A DNA stretch of 64,000 nucleotides from Streptomyces klenkii (GTDB taxonomy: Bacteria; Actinomycetota; Actinomycetes; Streptomycetales; Streptomycetaceae). Shown here one piece after another: positions 26,501 through 38,500 of this stretch. The stretch is from positions 682,001-746,000 of the forward strand of contig NZ_RBAM01000001.1 in assembly GCF_003626645.1 (NCBI RefSeq), written 5' to 3'. Both the position numbers and the translations under genes were made by a program. The notes under the pieces were generated by a model. The model searched no databases. It was not told where the DNA came from and saw nothing but the letters and a program-made list of their open reading frames with translations. Each line of letters starts with the position of its first letter. Positions within the stretch are counted from its first letter, which is position 1.

Positions 26501-29500
26501 GAGGTTGCCGCCGCCCATGTCACGGGCGTCTTCTCTCTGGGCGACGCTTGTGCACTGGTGGCGGCGCGGGGCCGGCTGATGCAGGCCTTGCCCGCGGGCG
26601 GTGTGATGGTGGCGATCGAGGCGGGAGAGGCCGAGGTGGTGCCGCTGCTGACGGAGGGAGTCGCGATCGCGGCGGTGAACGGTCCGTCGTCGGTGGTGGT
26701 CTCCGGCAAGGAGGACGCCGTTGAGGCGGTCCAGGCGCACTTTGCAGGCGAGGGGCGCAGAACCAGCAGGTTGCGTGTGTCGCACGCCTTCCATTCACCC
26801 TTGATGGAGCCAATGCTGGAGGATTTCCGCGCGGTCGCCGAGCGTGTGGCGTACGGTGCGCCTGCGGTGCCGGTGGTGTCGAACGTGACGGGCCGGCTCG
26901 CCGAGCCCGGTCAGGTGTCCTCGGCGGACTACTGGGTCCGCCACGTCCGCGAGGCCGTACGGTTCGCGGACGGGGTGCGGGCTCTGGACGCCGAGGGTGT
27001 GACGCGGTTCCTGGAGATCGGCCCGGACGGCATCCTGTCGGCCATGGCCCGGGACTCGGTGTCGGAAGACGCCGTGCTCACGCCTGTGCTGCGCAAGGAC
27101 CGGCTTGAGGACGCGACGGCTCTGGATGCCTTGGCTCAGCTGTATGTCCGGGGTGTGCCGGTGGATTGGGCGGCTGTGTTCGCCGGTACGGGTGCCCGGC
27201 GGGTCGACCTGCCGACGTATGCGTTCCAGCGTGAGCGGTTCTGGCCTTCGGGCGGTGCGGCGCGGTCGGGTGATGTGCGGTTCGCGGGTCTGGGCTCGGC
27301 GGGGCATCCGTTGCTGGGTGCGGCAGTGGAGCTGGCCGGCTCCGGCGGTCTGCTCTTCACAGGACGTCTCTCGACGTCGTCGCATGCGTGGCTTGCGGAT
27401 CATGTGGTGATGGGTTCTGTGCTGGTGCCGGGTACGGCGCTGGTGGAGTTGGTTCTGCGGGCGGCCGATGAGGTTGGTTGCGATGTGCTGGAGGAGCTCA
27501 CGCTCGCTGCACCCCTTGTCCTGCCGGCTTCCGGTGGCGGTGTTCAGGTGCAGGTGTGGGTCGGCGAGCCGGATGATTCGGGCCACCGTGCCGTGGCGGT
27601 GCACTCGCGCGAGGGCGAGGAGCTGTGGACGCTCCACGCCAGTGGCTCGCTGACCACGGGTCCCCGGCCGTTGACGTTCGACGTCACGACGTGGCCCCCC
27701 GTAGGCGCTGAATCCATTGACGTGTCGGGCTGCTACGAGCAGTTCGCAGAATCCGGATTCCATTACGGACCGGCGTTCCAGGGCCTCCAGGCCGCCTGGA
27801 AGCTCGGCGACGACGTGTTCGCCGAGGTCCGGCTTCCCCAGGGCGTCGACGGTGGTGCGTACGGTCTGCACCCGGCTCTCTTCGACGCCGCACTCCACGC
27901 GTCGGCGTTCGGTGGGGGAAGGGACGAGGGCGGTGTCCCGTTCTCGTGGAGCGGGGTGTCGCTCCATGCCTCCGGCGCCTCACACCTCCGTATCCGCATC
28001 AGCCGCGTCGAGAGCGGAATGTCGATCGCGATGGTCGATTCGGCCGGTGCGCCGGTCGCCTCCGTGGACTCCCTGATACTGCGGCCGGTCTCCGCCGACC
28101 AGCTGCGGAGCGGCGATCGTGACGCGCTCTTCACGCTCGACTGGACGCCTGTGCCCCTTACGGACGCACGCGCCGAGTCCGGCTCCGGTCCGGCCGGAGA
28201 ACCGCTCCGGGTGTACACGGACCTGGAAACCCTGACCGGAACCGAGGTCCCCGAGACCGTACTGGTCGGACACGCCGCTGGTACCGCCGACACCGTGGAA
28301 TCTGTGCATGGTGCGGCTGCGTGGGCGTTGGGTCTGGTGCAGTCGTGGTTGATGGATGATCGGTTTGCGGGTTCGCGTCTGGTGTTTGTGACGCGGGGTG
28401 CGGTGTCGGGCGACGATCTGGCCGGGGCTGCGGTGTGGGGTCTGGTGCGGTCGGCGCAGTCGGAGAGCCCGGGGCGTTTCGTCCTGGTGGATCTGGACGG
28501 TGATGCTGATGTGTCGGTGTTGCCGCAGGCGCTGGCATGTGACGAGCCTCAGCTGCTGGTCCGTGATGGTGAGGTCCTGGCCGCGCGCCTTGCGCGAGCG
28601 CAGAGCCGGGACGCCGTCGATACGGTGTGGGACACGTCCGGCACGGTTTTGATCACTGGTGGTACGGGTGGTCTCGGTCGTGTGGTGGCGCGTCACCTGG
28701 TCGCCGAACACGGCGTACGGAGCCTGGTCCTGGTCAGCCGTAGTGGCCCGGCCGCCGAAGGCGCTGATGACCTTGTGGCCGAGCTTGAGCTGCATGGCGC
28801 GACTGCCGTCGTCGAGGCGTGCGACGTAACCGACGCGTCTGCGGTAGCGGAACTGGTGGCACGCCACCCCGTCACCGCCGTCGTACACACCGCCGGTGTC
28901 CTCGATGACGGCGTCATCGGTTCACTCACCGGGGAACGTCTGTCGGCCGTTCTGCGACCGAAGGTCGACGCGGCCTGGAACCTCCACGAGGCGACCCGGG
29001 ACATGGACCTTGACGCGTTCGTCGTCTTCTCCTCCGTGACCGGCACCTTCGGGAGCTCCGGTCAGGCGAACTACGCGGCCGGCAACGCCTTCCTCGACGC
29101 CTTGGCACGTCACCGCCTGGCGCACGGCCTGCCCGCCGTATCGCTGGCGTGGGGCCCGTGGGCGCAGAGCAGCGGCATGACCAGCACGCTCACGGAGGCC
29201 GACCTCCAGCGAATCGCCCGCTCCGGGATGCCGGCCCTGTCGGCTGAGGAGGGTGTCGCCCTTTTTGACACCGCGCTCGCCACCGCCGCTGCCGCCACCG
29301 AACCGTTCCTGCTCCCCGTCCGCCTGGACCTTGCGGCCCTACGGGCACAAGGCGAACCGCAGCCCCTGCTGCGCGGCCTGATCCGTACCCGAACCCGTAC
29401 CTTGCGCACCTCGGCCTCCGGCTCGGCCACGGCGTCCGGACTCGTACAGCGCTTGGCAGGGCTGGCCGAGGGCGAGCGGCGCGCGGTGCTCCTGGACCTC

Positions 29501-32500
29501 GTACGCGATCGGGTCGCGGTGGTCCTGGGCCATGCCCGCCCGGAGACGGTCGATGCGGCGAAGGCTTTCCAGGATCTCGGGTTCGACTCGCTCACCGCGA
29601 TCGAGCTCCGTAACGGGCTCGGCAAGGCGACGGGTCTGCGGCTGTCGGCGACGGCCGTGTTCGACTACCCGACCGCCGAAGCCCTGGCGGGCCACCTTCT
29701 CGACGAACTGTTCGGCACGGACACGGAGGAACTACTGCCGGCGCCCGCTCTGCTGCCGCTGACGGACGACCCGGTCGTCATCGTCGGGATGAGCTGCCGC
29801 TACCCCGGCGGCGTCACCTCGCCCGAGGAGCTGTGGCGGCTGGTGTCGGACGGCGGGGACGCCGTATCCGGCTTCCCGACCGACCGCGGCTGGGAGATCG
29901 ACGACACGTACGACCCCGAGCGCGAGGGCGCCATCGCCACTCGCTCCGGTGGATTCCTCCACGACGCGGGGGAGTTCGACCCCGGCTTCTTCGGTATGAG
30001 CCCCCGAGAGGCCCTGACCACCGACGCGCAGCAGCGTCTGCTGCTGGAGTCGACCTGGGAAGCGCTTGAGCGTGCCGGCATCGACCCGGCGACCCTGCGT
30101 GGCAGCCGCACCGGTGTCTTCGCCGGCGTGATGTACAACGACTACTCCCAGCTGCTCTCCGGGCGTGAGTTCGAGGGGTATCAGGGCAGTGGCAGTGCGG
30201 GCAGTGTGGCGTCGGGCCGGGTGTCGTACACCTTCGGCTTCGAAGGCCCAGCTGTCACAGTCGACACCGCGTGCTCGTCCTCCCTCGTAGCACTGCATCT
30301 CGCGGCGCAGTCGTTGCGGTCCGGTGAGTGCTCGCTGGCGCTCGCGGGTGGTGTGACGGTGATGTCGACCCCGCTGACGTTCGTCGAGTTCTCCCGCCAA
30401 GGCGGCCTCTCACCGGACGGGCGCTGCAAGGCGTTCGCCGACGGCGCCGACGGCGTGGGCTGGTCCGAAGGCGTCGGCATCCTGGTGCTGGAGCGCCTGT
30501 CGGACGCGCGCCGGAATGGTCACCGGATTCTGGCGACGGTGCGAGGCAGCGCTGTGAACCAGGACGGCGCCTCCAACGGCCTCACTGCCCCCAACGGGCC
30601 GTCGCAGCAGCGTGTGATTCGTCAGGCGCTGGCCAGCGGTGGCCTGTCCACCGCGGACGTCGACGTCGTCGAGGCGCACGGTACGGGTACGACGCTGGGT
30701 GATCCGATCGAGGCCCAGGCGCTCCTGGCCACGTACGGGCAGGACCGTCCCGAGGACCGTCCGCTGCTGCTGGGCTCGGTGAAGTCCAACATCGGGCACA
30801 CCCAGGCTGCTTCGGGCGTTGCGGGTGTGATCAAGATGGTGATGGCGATGCGCCACGGTGAGCTTCCGCGCACCTTGCACGTCGACGCGCCGTCGAGTCA
30901 TGTCGACTGGAGCGCGGGGGCGGTGGAGCTGCTGACCGAGCCGGCCGCTTGGCCGGAGGGCGACGGGCCGCGGCGCGCCGGTGTCTCGTCGTTCGGGATC
31001 AGCGGGACGAACGCGCACGTGATCCTGGAACAGCCCGAGCTGGAGATCGAGCCGGAGACCGAGCCTGAGTCTCAGGCGGCCGAGGCCGGCGAATCGGCGG
31101 TGGACGCCGATGGGCTCGCGCCTCTGGTGGTGTCCGGCAAGTCCGCGCCCGCGCTGCGGGCCCAGGCGGCACGGCTGCTGTCCTACCTCGAGCGCGAGCC
31201 CGAAACGCGGCTCACGGACGTCGCGTACTCACTGGCAACGAGTCGCTCGGGCTTCCACCACCGCGCGGTGGTGCTGTCCGCGGACCGGGACACGCTGCTG
31301 CGCTCTCTGTCGGCGCTGGCCGAGGGCCGGGCTGACCAGGGCATCGCGGCGGAAGGCGAGGTACGTCCGGGGAAGCGTGCGTTCTTGTTCTCGGGTCAGG
31401 GTTCGCAGCGGTTGGGGATGGGCCGGGAGCTGTACGGCCGGTTCTCCGTGTTCGCTGAGGCCTTCGACGCGGTGTGCGCGGGCTTGGACGAGCACCTGGA
31501 GCGTCCGCTGTGGGAGGTGGTCTGGGGCGATGACGCGGAGCTGTTGAACCGGACGGTGTACGCGCAGGCCGGCCTGTTCGCGGTCGAGGTGGCGTTGTTC
31601 CGGCTGGTGGAGTCCTGGGGTGTACGCCCTGACCATCTGCTGGGCCACTCCGTCGGTGAGATCGCGGCAGCCCATGTCGCCGGTGTCTTCTCCCTCCCTG
31701 ATGCTTGTGCGCTGGTGGCGGCGCGGGGCCGGCTGATGCAGGCCTTGCCCGCGGGCGGCGCGATGGTGGCGATCGAGGCGGGAGAGGCCGAGGTGGTGCC
31801 GCTGCTGACGGAGGGCGTCGCGATCGCGGCGGTCAACGGTCCGTCGTCGGTGGTGGTCTCCGGCGCCGAAGAGGCTGTACTGGCAGTCGCGGCGCACTTC
31901 GCGGGTGAAGGACGCCGGACCAGCAGGTTGCGTGTGTCGCACGCCTTCCATTCACCCTTGATGGAGCCGATGCTGGAGGATTTCCGCGCGGTCGCCGAGC
32001 GTGTGGCGTACCGTGCGCCGGGCATTCCGCTCGTCTCGAACGTCACAGGCGAGCCGGCCACCACCGAGCAACTGTGCTCGGCGGAGTACTGGGTCCGCCA
32101 CGTCCGCGAGGCCGTACGGTTCGCTGATGGCGTGCGTACGTTGAGGGCACAGGGCGTGACCTTGTTCCTGGAGCTCGGCCCCGACGGCGCCCTCTCCGCA
32201 CTTGCCGCGGAGTCCGCGCCGGACGACGCCGTATTCGCCCCCGTACTGCGCAAGAGCCGCGCCGAGGAACAAACGCTGCTCACGGCCCTGGCTCAGCTGT
32301 ATGTCCGGGGTGTGCCGGTGGATTGGGCGGCTGTGTTCGCCGGTACGGGCATGAGCACGGGTGCTCGGTGGGTGGACCTGCCGACGTATGCGTTCCAGCG
32401 TGAGCGGTTCTGGCCTTCGGGCGGAGCGGCGCGCTCTGGTGATGTGCGGTTTGCGGGTCTGGGTTCGGCGGGGCATCCGTTGCTGGGTGCGGCAGTGGAG

Positions 32501-35500
32501 CTGGCGGGCTCGGGCGGTCTGCTCTTCACAGGTCGGCTGTCGACGTCGTCGCATGCGTGGCTTGCGGGCCACGTGGTGATGGGTTCCGCGCTGGTGCCGG
32601 GCACGGCACTGGTGGAACTGGTCCTACGGGCGGCTGATGAGGTCGGTTGCGATGCGCTGGAGGAGCTGACGCTCGCTGCACCTCTTGTCCTGCCGGCTTC
32701 CGGTGGCGGTATTCAGGTGCAGGTGTGGGTCGGCGAGCCGGATGATGCCGGTCGCCGAGCCGTGGCCGTGCACTCACGTGAGGGCGAGGAGCCGTGGACG
32801 CTGCACGCCAGCGGCGCCGTGATCAGCGGAGCCGTACCCCTGCCCTTCGACACCACAACCTGGCCTCCCACGGGCGCTGAATCCATTGACGTGTCGGGCT
32901 GCTACGAGCAGTTCGCAGAATCCGGATTCCAATACGGCCCGGCCTTCCAGGGCCTCGAAGCCGTCTGGAAGCTCGGCGACGACGTGTTCGCCGAGGTCCG
33001 GCTTCCCCAGGGCGTCGACGGTGGCGCGTACGGCCTGCACCCGGCCCTCTTCGACGCCGCACTCCACGCGTCGATGGCAGGCGCGGGAGCGACCGATGGC
33101 GCTGTCCCGTTCTCGTGGAGCGGGGTGTCACTGCACGCCTCCGGCGCCTCGCACCTTCGCGTCCGCATCCGGGACGTTGACGGCGGTCTGGCGATCGCGA
33201 TGGTGGACGCGGCCGGCATGCCGGTGGCTTCGGTGGAGGCGCTGACCGTACGCCCGCTCTCTGCAGAGCAACTGCGGACCGCGGACCGGGACTCTCTGTT
33301 CACGCTCGATTGGACCCGCATCGGGCTCTCCGGTGACCCGGTCGGTTCGCTTGCGGTACTCGGCGAGGACACCCAGGGCCTCCTGAACGGGCTCGCCCTG
33401 CCGAGCCACGCGGATCTTGACGCCCTCGCAGAAGCCGGCATCCCCGACGTCGTGCTCGTCCCGGCCTCTGCCGGGACCGCCGGCACGGTGGAGGCCGTGC
33501 ACGCAGAGACTGCCCATGCGTTGGATCTGGCGCAGTCGTGGCTGGCGGACGAGCGGTTCGCGGACTCGCGTCTGGTGTTCGTGACCCGGGGCGCGGTCTC
33601 CGGCGACGATCTCGCCGGTGCCGCGGTCCACGGCCTGATCCGTACGGCTCAGGCCGAGAGTCCGGGACGCTTCGGCTTGGTGGACCTGGACGGCGGCGAA
33701 GCCGACACGACGTTGCTGTCGAAGGCACTCGCTTCCGACGAGCCTCAGCTGCTGTTCCGCGAAGGCCGGGCCCTCGCGGCCCGTCTCGCCCGGGTGGAGT
33801 CGCAGGACACTGCTGATGTCCCCTGGAACGCTTCCGGCACGGTTCTGATTACCGGCGGAACGGGAGGCCTGGGACGGACCCTCGCCCGGCACCTGGTCGT
33901 CGAGCACGGTGTGCGGAGCCTGGTCCTGGTCAGCCGCAGCGGTCTCGCCGCGGACGGCGCCGAGGATCTCGTGGCCGAGCTGGGCGTCGATGTGAGTGTC
34001 GAGGCGTGCGATGTGACGGACAGGGCTGCTGTGGAAGAACTGCTTTCCCGGCACCCCGTCACCGCCGTCGTGCACACTGCCGGTGTCCTCGATGACGGCG
34101 TCATCGGTTCGCTGACCGGGGATCGTCTGTCGGCTGTTCTGCGGCCGAAGGTCGACGCGGCGTGGAATCTGCATGAGGCGACGAGGGACATGGACCTCTC
34201 CGCGTTCGTGGTCTTCTCCTCCGTCGCCGGTACGTTCGGCAGCGCGGGCCAGGCGAACTACGCGGCGGGCAATGCCTTCCTCGATGCCTTGGCGCGTCAC
34301 CGCCGGGCGCACGGCCTCCCCGCCGTATCGCTGGCGTGGGGCCCCTGGGCGCAGGACAGTGGCATGACCAGCACGCTCACGGAAGCCGATCTTCGACGCA
34401 TTGCCCGTTCGGGCATGCCGGCCCTGTCGGCTGAGGAGGGCGTCGCCCTCTTCGACACCGCCCTCGCTACCGCGGCGACCGAACCGTTCCTGCTCCCCGT
34501 CCGCCTGGACCTCACGGCCCTGCGGGCACAAGGCGAGCCGCAGCCGCTGCTGCGCGGTCTGATCCGTACCCGTACCCGGCGCACCTCGGCCTCCAGCCTC
34601 GCGACCGTATCCGCCCTTGTGCAGCGTCTGACCGGACTGTCCGCAGCGGACAGGCGTGAGGCACTGCTGGACGTCGTACGCAGCCGGATCGCGACGGTCC
34701 TCGGACACGCCGGATCCGCGGAGATCGACCCGGACCGGGCCTTCCAGGACCTCGGCTTCGACTCCCTGACGGCCGTCGAGCTGCGCAACCGGATGAACGA
34801 GGTGACCGGTCTGCGGCTGCCGGCGACGGCTGTGTTCGACTACCCGACGGCGAATGCGCTGGTGGGCTTCCTGCTGGACGAGCTGTTCGGCGCGGAGTCG
34901 GCGACGGAGACGGAGATGCCGACGCCGATGGCGGCATCGGCGGTCGTCGCCGACGACCCTGTGGTGATCGTCGGGATGAGCTGCCGCTACCCCGGCGGCG
35001 TCACCTCGCCGGAGGAGTTGTGGCGGCTGGTGTCGGACGGTGTGGACGCCGTATCCGGCTTCCCGGAGGACCGTGGCTGGGACGTGGAGGCGCTCTACAA
35101 CCCCGACCCCGAGCACACAGGAACGAGCTATACCCGCGCGGGCGGGTTCCTGAAGGAGGCGGCCGAGTTCGACCCGGCGTTCTTCGGGATGAGTCCCCGG
35201 GAGGCGTTGGCGACGGACGCGCAGCAGCGTCTGCTGCTGGAGTCGACCTGGGAGGCGATCGAGCGTGCCGGGATCGACCCGGCGACCCTGCGCGGCAGCC
35301 GGACCGGTGTCTTCGCGGGCGTCATGTACAACGACTACGCCAGCCTCTTCTCCGGACCCGAGTTCGAGGGGCACCAGGGCAACGGCAGCGCAGGCAGTGT
35401 GGCGTCGGGCCGGGTGTCGTACACCTTCGGCTTCGAGGGCCCCGCGGTCACGGTCGACACCGCGTGCTCGTCCTCCCTCGTAGCAATGCATCTGGCGGCG

Positions 35501-38500
35501 CAGTCGTTGCGGTCGGGTGAGTGCTCGCTGGCGCTTGCCGGCGGTGTGACGGTGATGTCGACGCCGACGACGTTCGTGGAGTTCTCGCGGCAGCGGGGAC
35601 TGTCGGCGGACGGGCGCTGCAAGGCGTTCTCGGACGCGGCTGACGGTGTCGGCTGGGGCGAAGGCGTCGGCATGCTGGTGCTGGAGCGCCTGTCGGATGC
35701 ACGCCGCAACGGTCACCGGATCCTGGCGACGGTGCGAGGCAGTGCCGTGAACCAGGACGGTGCTTCCAATGGCCTCACTGCTCCCAACGGCCCCTCTCAG
35801 CAGAGGGTGATCCGGCAGGCCCTGGCGAGTGCGGGCCTGTCGGCGGCGGATGTCGACGCGGTGGAGGCGCATGGCACGGGTACGACACTAGGCGACCCGA
35901 TCGAGGCCCAGGCACTCCTGGCCACGTACGGACAGGACCGTCCCGAGGACCGTCCGCTGCTGCTGGGCTCGGTGAAGTCCAACATCGGGCACACCCAGGC
36001 TGCTTCGGGCGTTGCGGGTGTGATCAAGATGGTGATGGCGATGCGCCACGGTGAGCTTCCGCGCACCTTGCACGTCGACGCGCCGTCGAGCCATGTCGAC
36101 TGGAGCGCGGGGGCGGTGGAGCTGCTGACCGAGCCGGCCGCTTGGCCGGAGGGCGACGGGCCGCGGCGCGCCGGTGTCTCGTCGTTCGGGATCAGCGGGA
36201 CGAACGCGCACGTGATCCTGGAACAGCCCGAGCCGGAGACCGAGCCCGAGCCTGAGCCGACTGAGGCTCGGGAGGCGGCGGACATGGGCAGGCTCGTGCC
36301 GTTGGTCGTGTCCGGCAAGTCGGAGACGGCCTTGCGAGCCCAGGCCGCACGACTGCTGTCCCACCTCGATGATGAGCCCGACCTGCGGGATGCCGATTTT
36401 GGGTACTCATTGGCGAGGGGCCGGTCGAGCTTCACTCACCGCGCGGTGGTGTGGGGTACGGACCGCAGCGACGTGGTGCGCGCCCTGTCGGCGGTCGCGG
36501 CCGGCGAGAGCGGCCCGGGTGTGGCCGTGGGTGCGGCGAGTGCCGGGAAGTCGGCGTTCTTGTTCTCGGGTCAGGGTTCGCAGCGGCTGGGGATGGGCCG
36601 GGAGCTGTACGACCGGTACGCCGTCTTCGTCGAGGCCTTCGACGCGGTGTGCGCGGGCCTGGACGAACACCTGGAGCGCCCGCTGCGGGACGTGGTCTGG
36701 GGAGACGATGCGGAACTGCTGAACCGGACTGCATACGCCCAGGCCGGGCTCTTCGCGATCGAGGTCGCCCTCTATCGCCTGCTGGCATCCTGGGGCGTGC
36801 GGCCGGAGTACGTGGCCGGTCACTCGGTCGGTGAGATCGCGGCCGCACATGTCGCCGGTGTGCTCTCTCTGGGCGACGCTTGCGCGCTGGTGGCGGCGCG
36901 GGGCCGCTTGATGCAGGCCCTGCCCGCGGGCGGCGCGATGGTCGCCGTCCAGGCGGAAGAGGCCGAAGTGCTCCCCTACCTGACTCAGGAAGTGTCGATC
37001 GCGGCGGTGAACGGTCCGTCGTCGCTGGTGGTCTCCGGCAAGGAGGACGCTGTCGAAGCGGTCCGGGCGCACTTTGCAGGCGAGGGGCGCCGGACCAGCA
37101 GGTTGCGTGTGTCGCACGCCTTCCATTCACCCTTGATGGAGCCGATGCTGGAGGACTTCCGCGCGGTGGTGGCGGGCTTGTCCTTCGCTGAGCCGGCGGT
37201 GCCGGTCGTCTCCAACCTGACGGGCCGGCTCGCCGAGCCCGGCCAGCTGTCCTCGGCGGACTACTGGGTCCGCCACGTCCGCGAGGCCGTACGGTTCGCG
37301 GACGGGGTGCGGGCTCTGGACGCCGAGGGCGTGACGCGCTTCCTGGAGATCGGCCCGGACGGCGTCCTGTCGGCCATGGCCCGGGAAACCCTGCCCGAAG
37401 GGGCGTCTCCGGTTCCCGTCCTGCGCAAGAACAGGGACGAGGAGCCGGCCGTCATCGGAGCCCTGGCTCAGCTGTACGTTCAGGGTGTCGGGGTGGACTG
37501 GGCGGCTATGTTCGCCGGTACGGGTGCGAGTACCCGGCAGGTGGACCTGCCGACGTACGCGTTCCAGCGTGAGCGGTTCTGGCCCTCGGGCGGAGCGGCG
37601 CGAGCAGGGGACGTGCGGTTCGCGGGTCTGGGCTCGGCGGGGCACCCGCTGCTGGGTGCGGCGGTGGAACTGGCCGGCTCCGGCGGTCTGCTCTTCACGG
37701 GCCGGCTCTCGACGTCGTCGCATGCGTGGCTTGCAGACCACGTGGTGATGGGTTCCGCGCTGGTGCCCGGCACGGCACTGGTGGAACTGGCCCTGCGGGC
37801 GGCCGATGAGGTCGGTTGCGATGTGCTGGAGGAACTCACGCTTGCTGCACCTCTCGTCCTGCCGGCTTCGGGTGGCGGTGTGCAGGTGCAGGTGTGGGTC
37901 GGCGAGCCGGATGATGCCGGTCGCCGAGCCGTGGCGGTGCACTCGCGTGAGGGCGAGGAGCCGTGGACGCTCCACGCCAGCGGCTCACTGACCACGGGCG
38001 CCGAACCGTCGACGTTCGACACCACGACTTGGCCTCCCACGGGCGCTGATCCCGTCGATGTGACCGACTGCTACGAGCAGTTCGCGGACTCCGGATTCTC
38101 TTACGGCCCGGCGTTCCAAGGACTCGAAGCAGTCTGGAAGCTCGGCGAAGACGTGTTCGCCGAGGTCCGGCTTCCCCAGGGCGTCGACGGCAGTGCGTAC
38201 GGCCTGCACCCGGCCCTCTTCGACGCCGCACTCCATGCGTCAATGGTGGGCGCGGGGGCGACCGACGGCGCTGTCCCGTTCTCGTGGACGGGGGTGTCAC
38301 TGCACGCCTCCGGCGCCTCGCAGGTGCGGGTGCGCCTGAGCCCCGCCGAGGACGGTCTGTCGATCGCGATCACCGATGCGGCCGGAACGCCGGTCGCCTC
38401 CGTGAACTCGCTCGTCGTACGTCCGATCGCCGCCGACCAGTTGCGGCCGGGCGGCGGCCGGGACTCCCTCTTCACCCTCGACTGGACTCGCATCGAGCTC

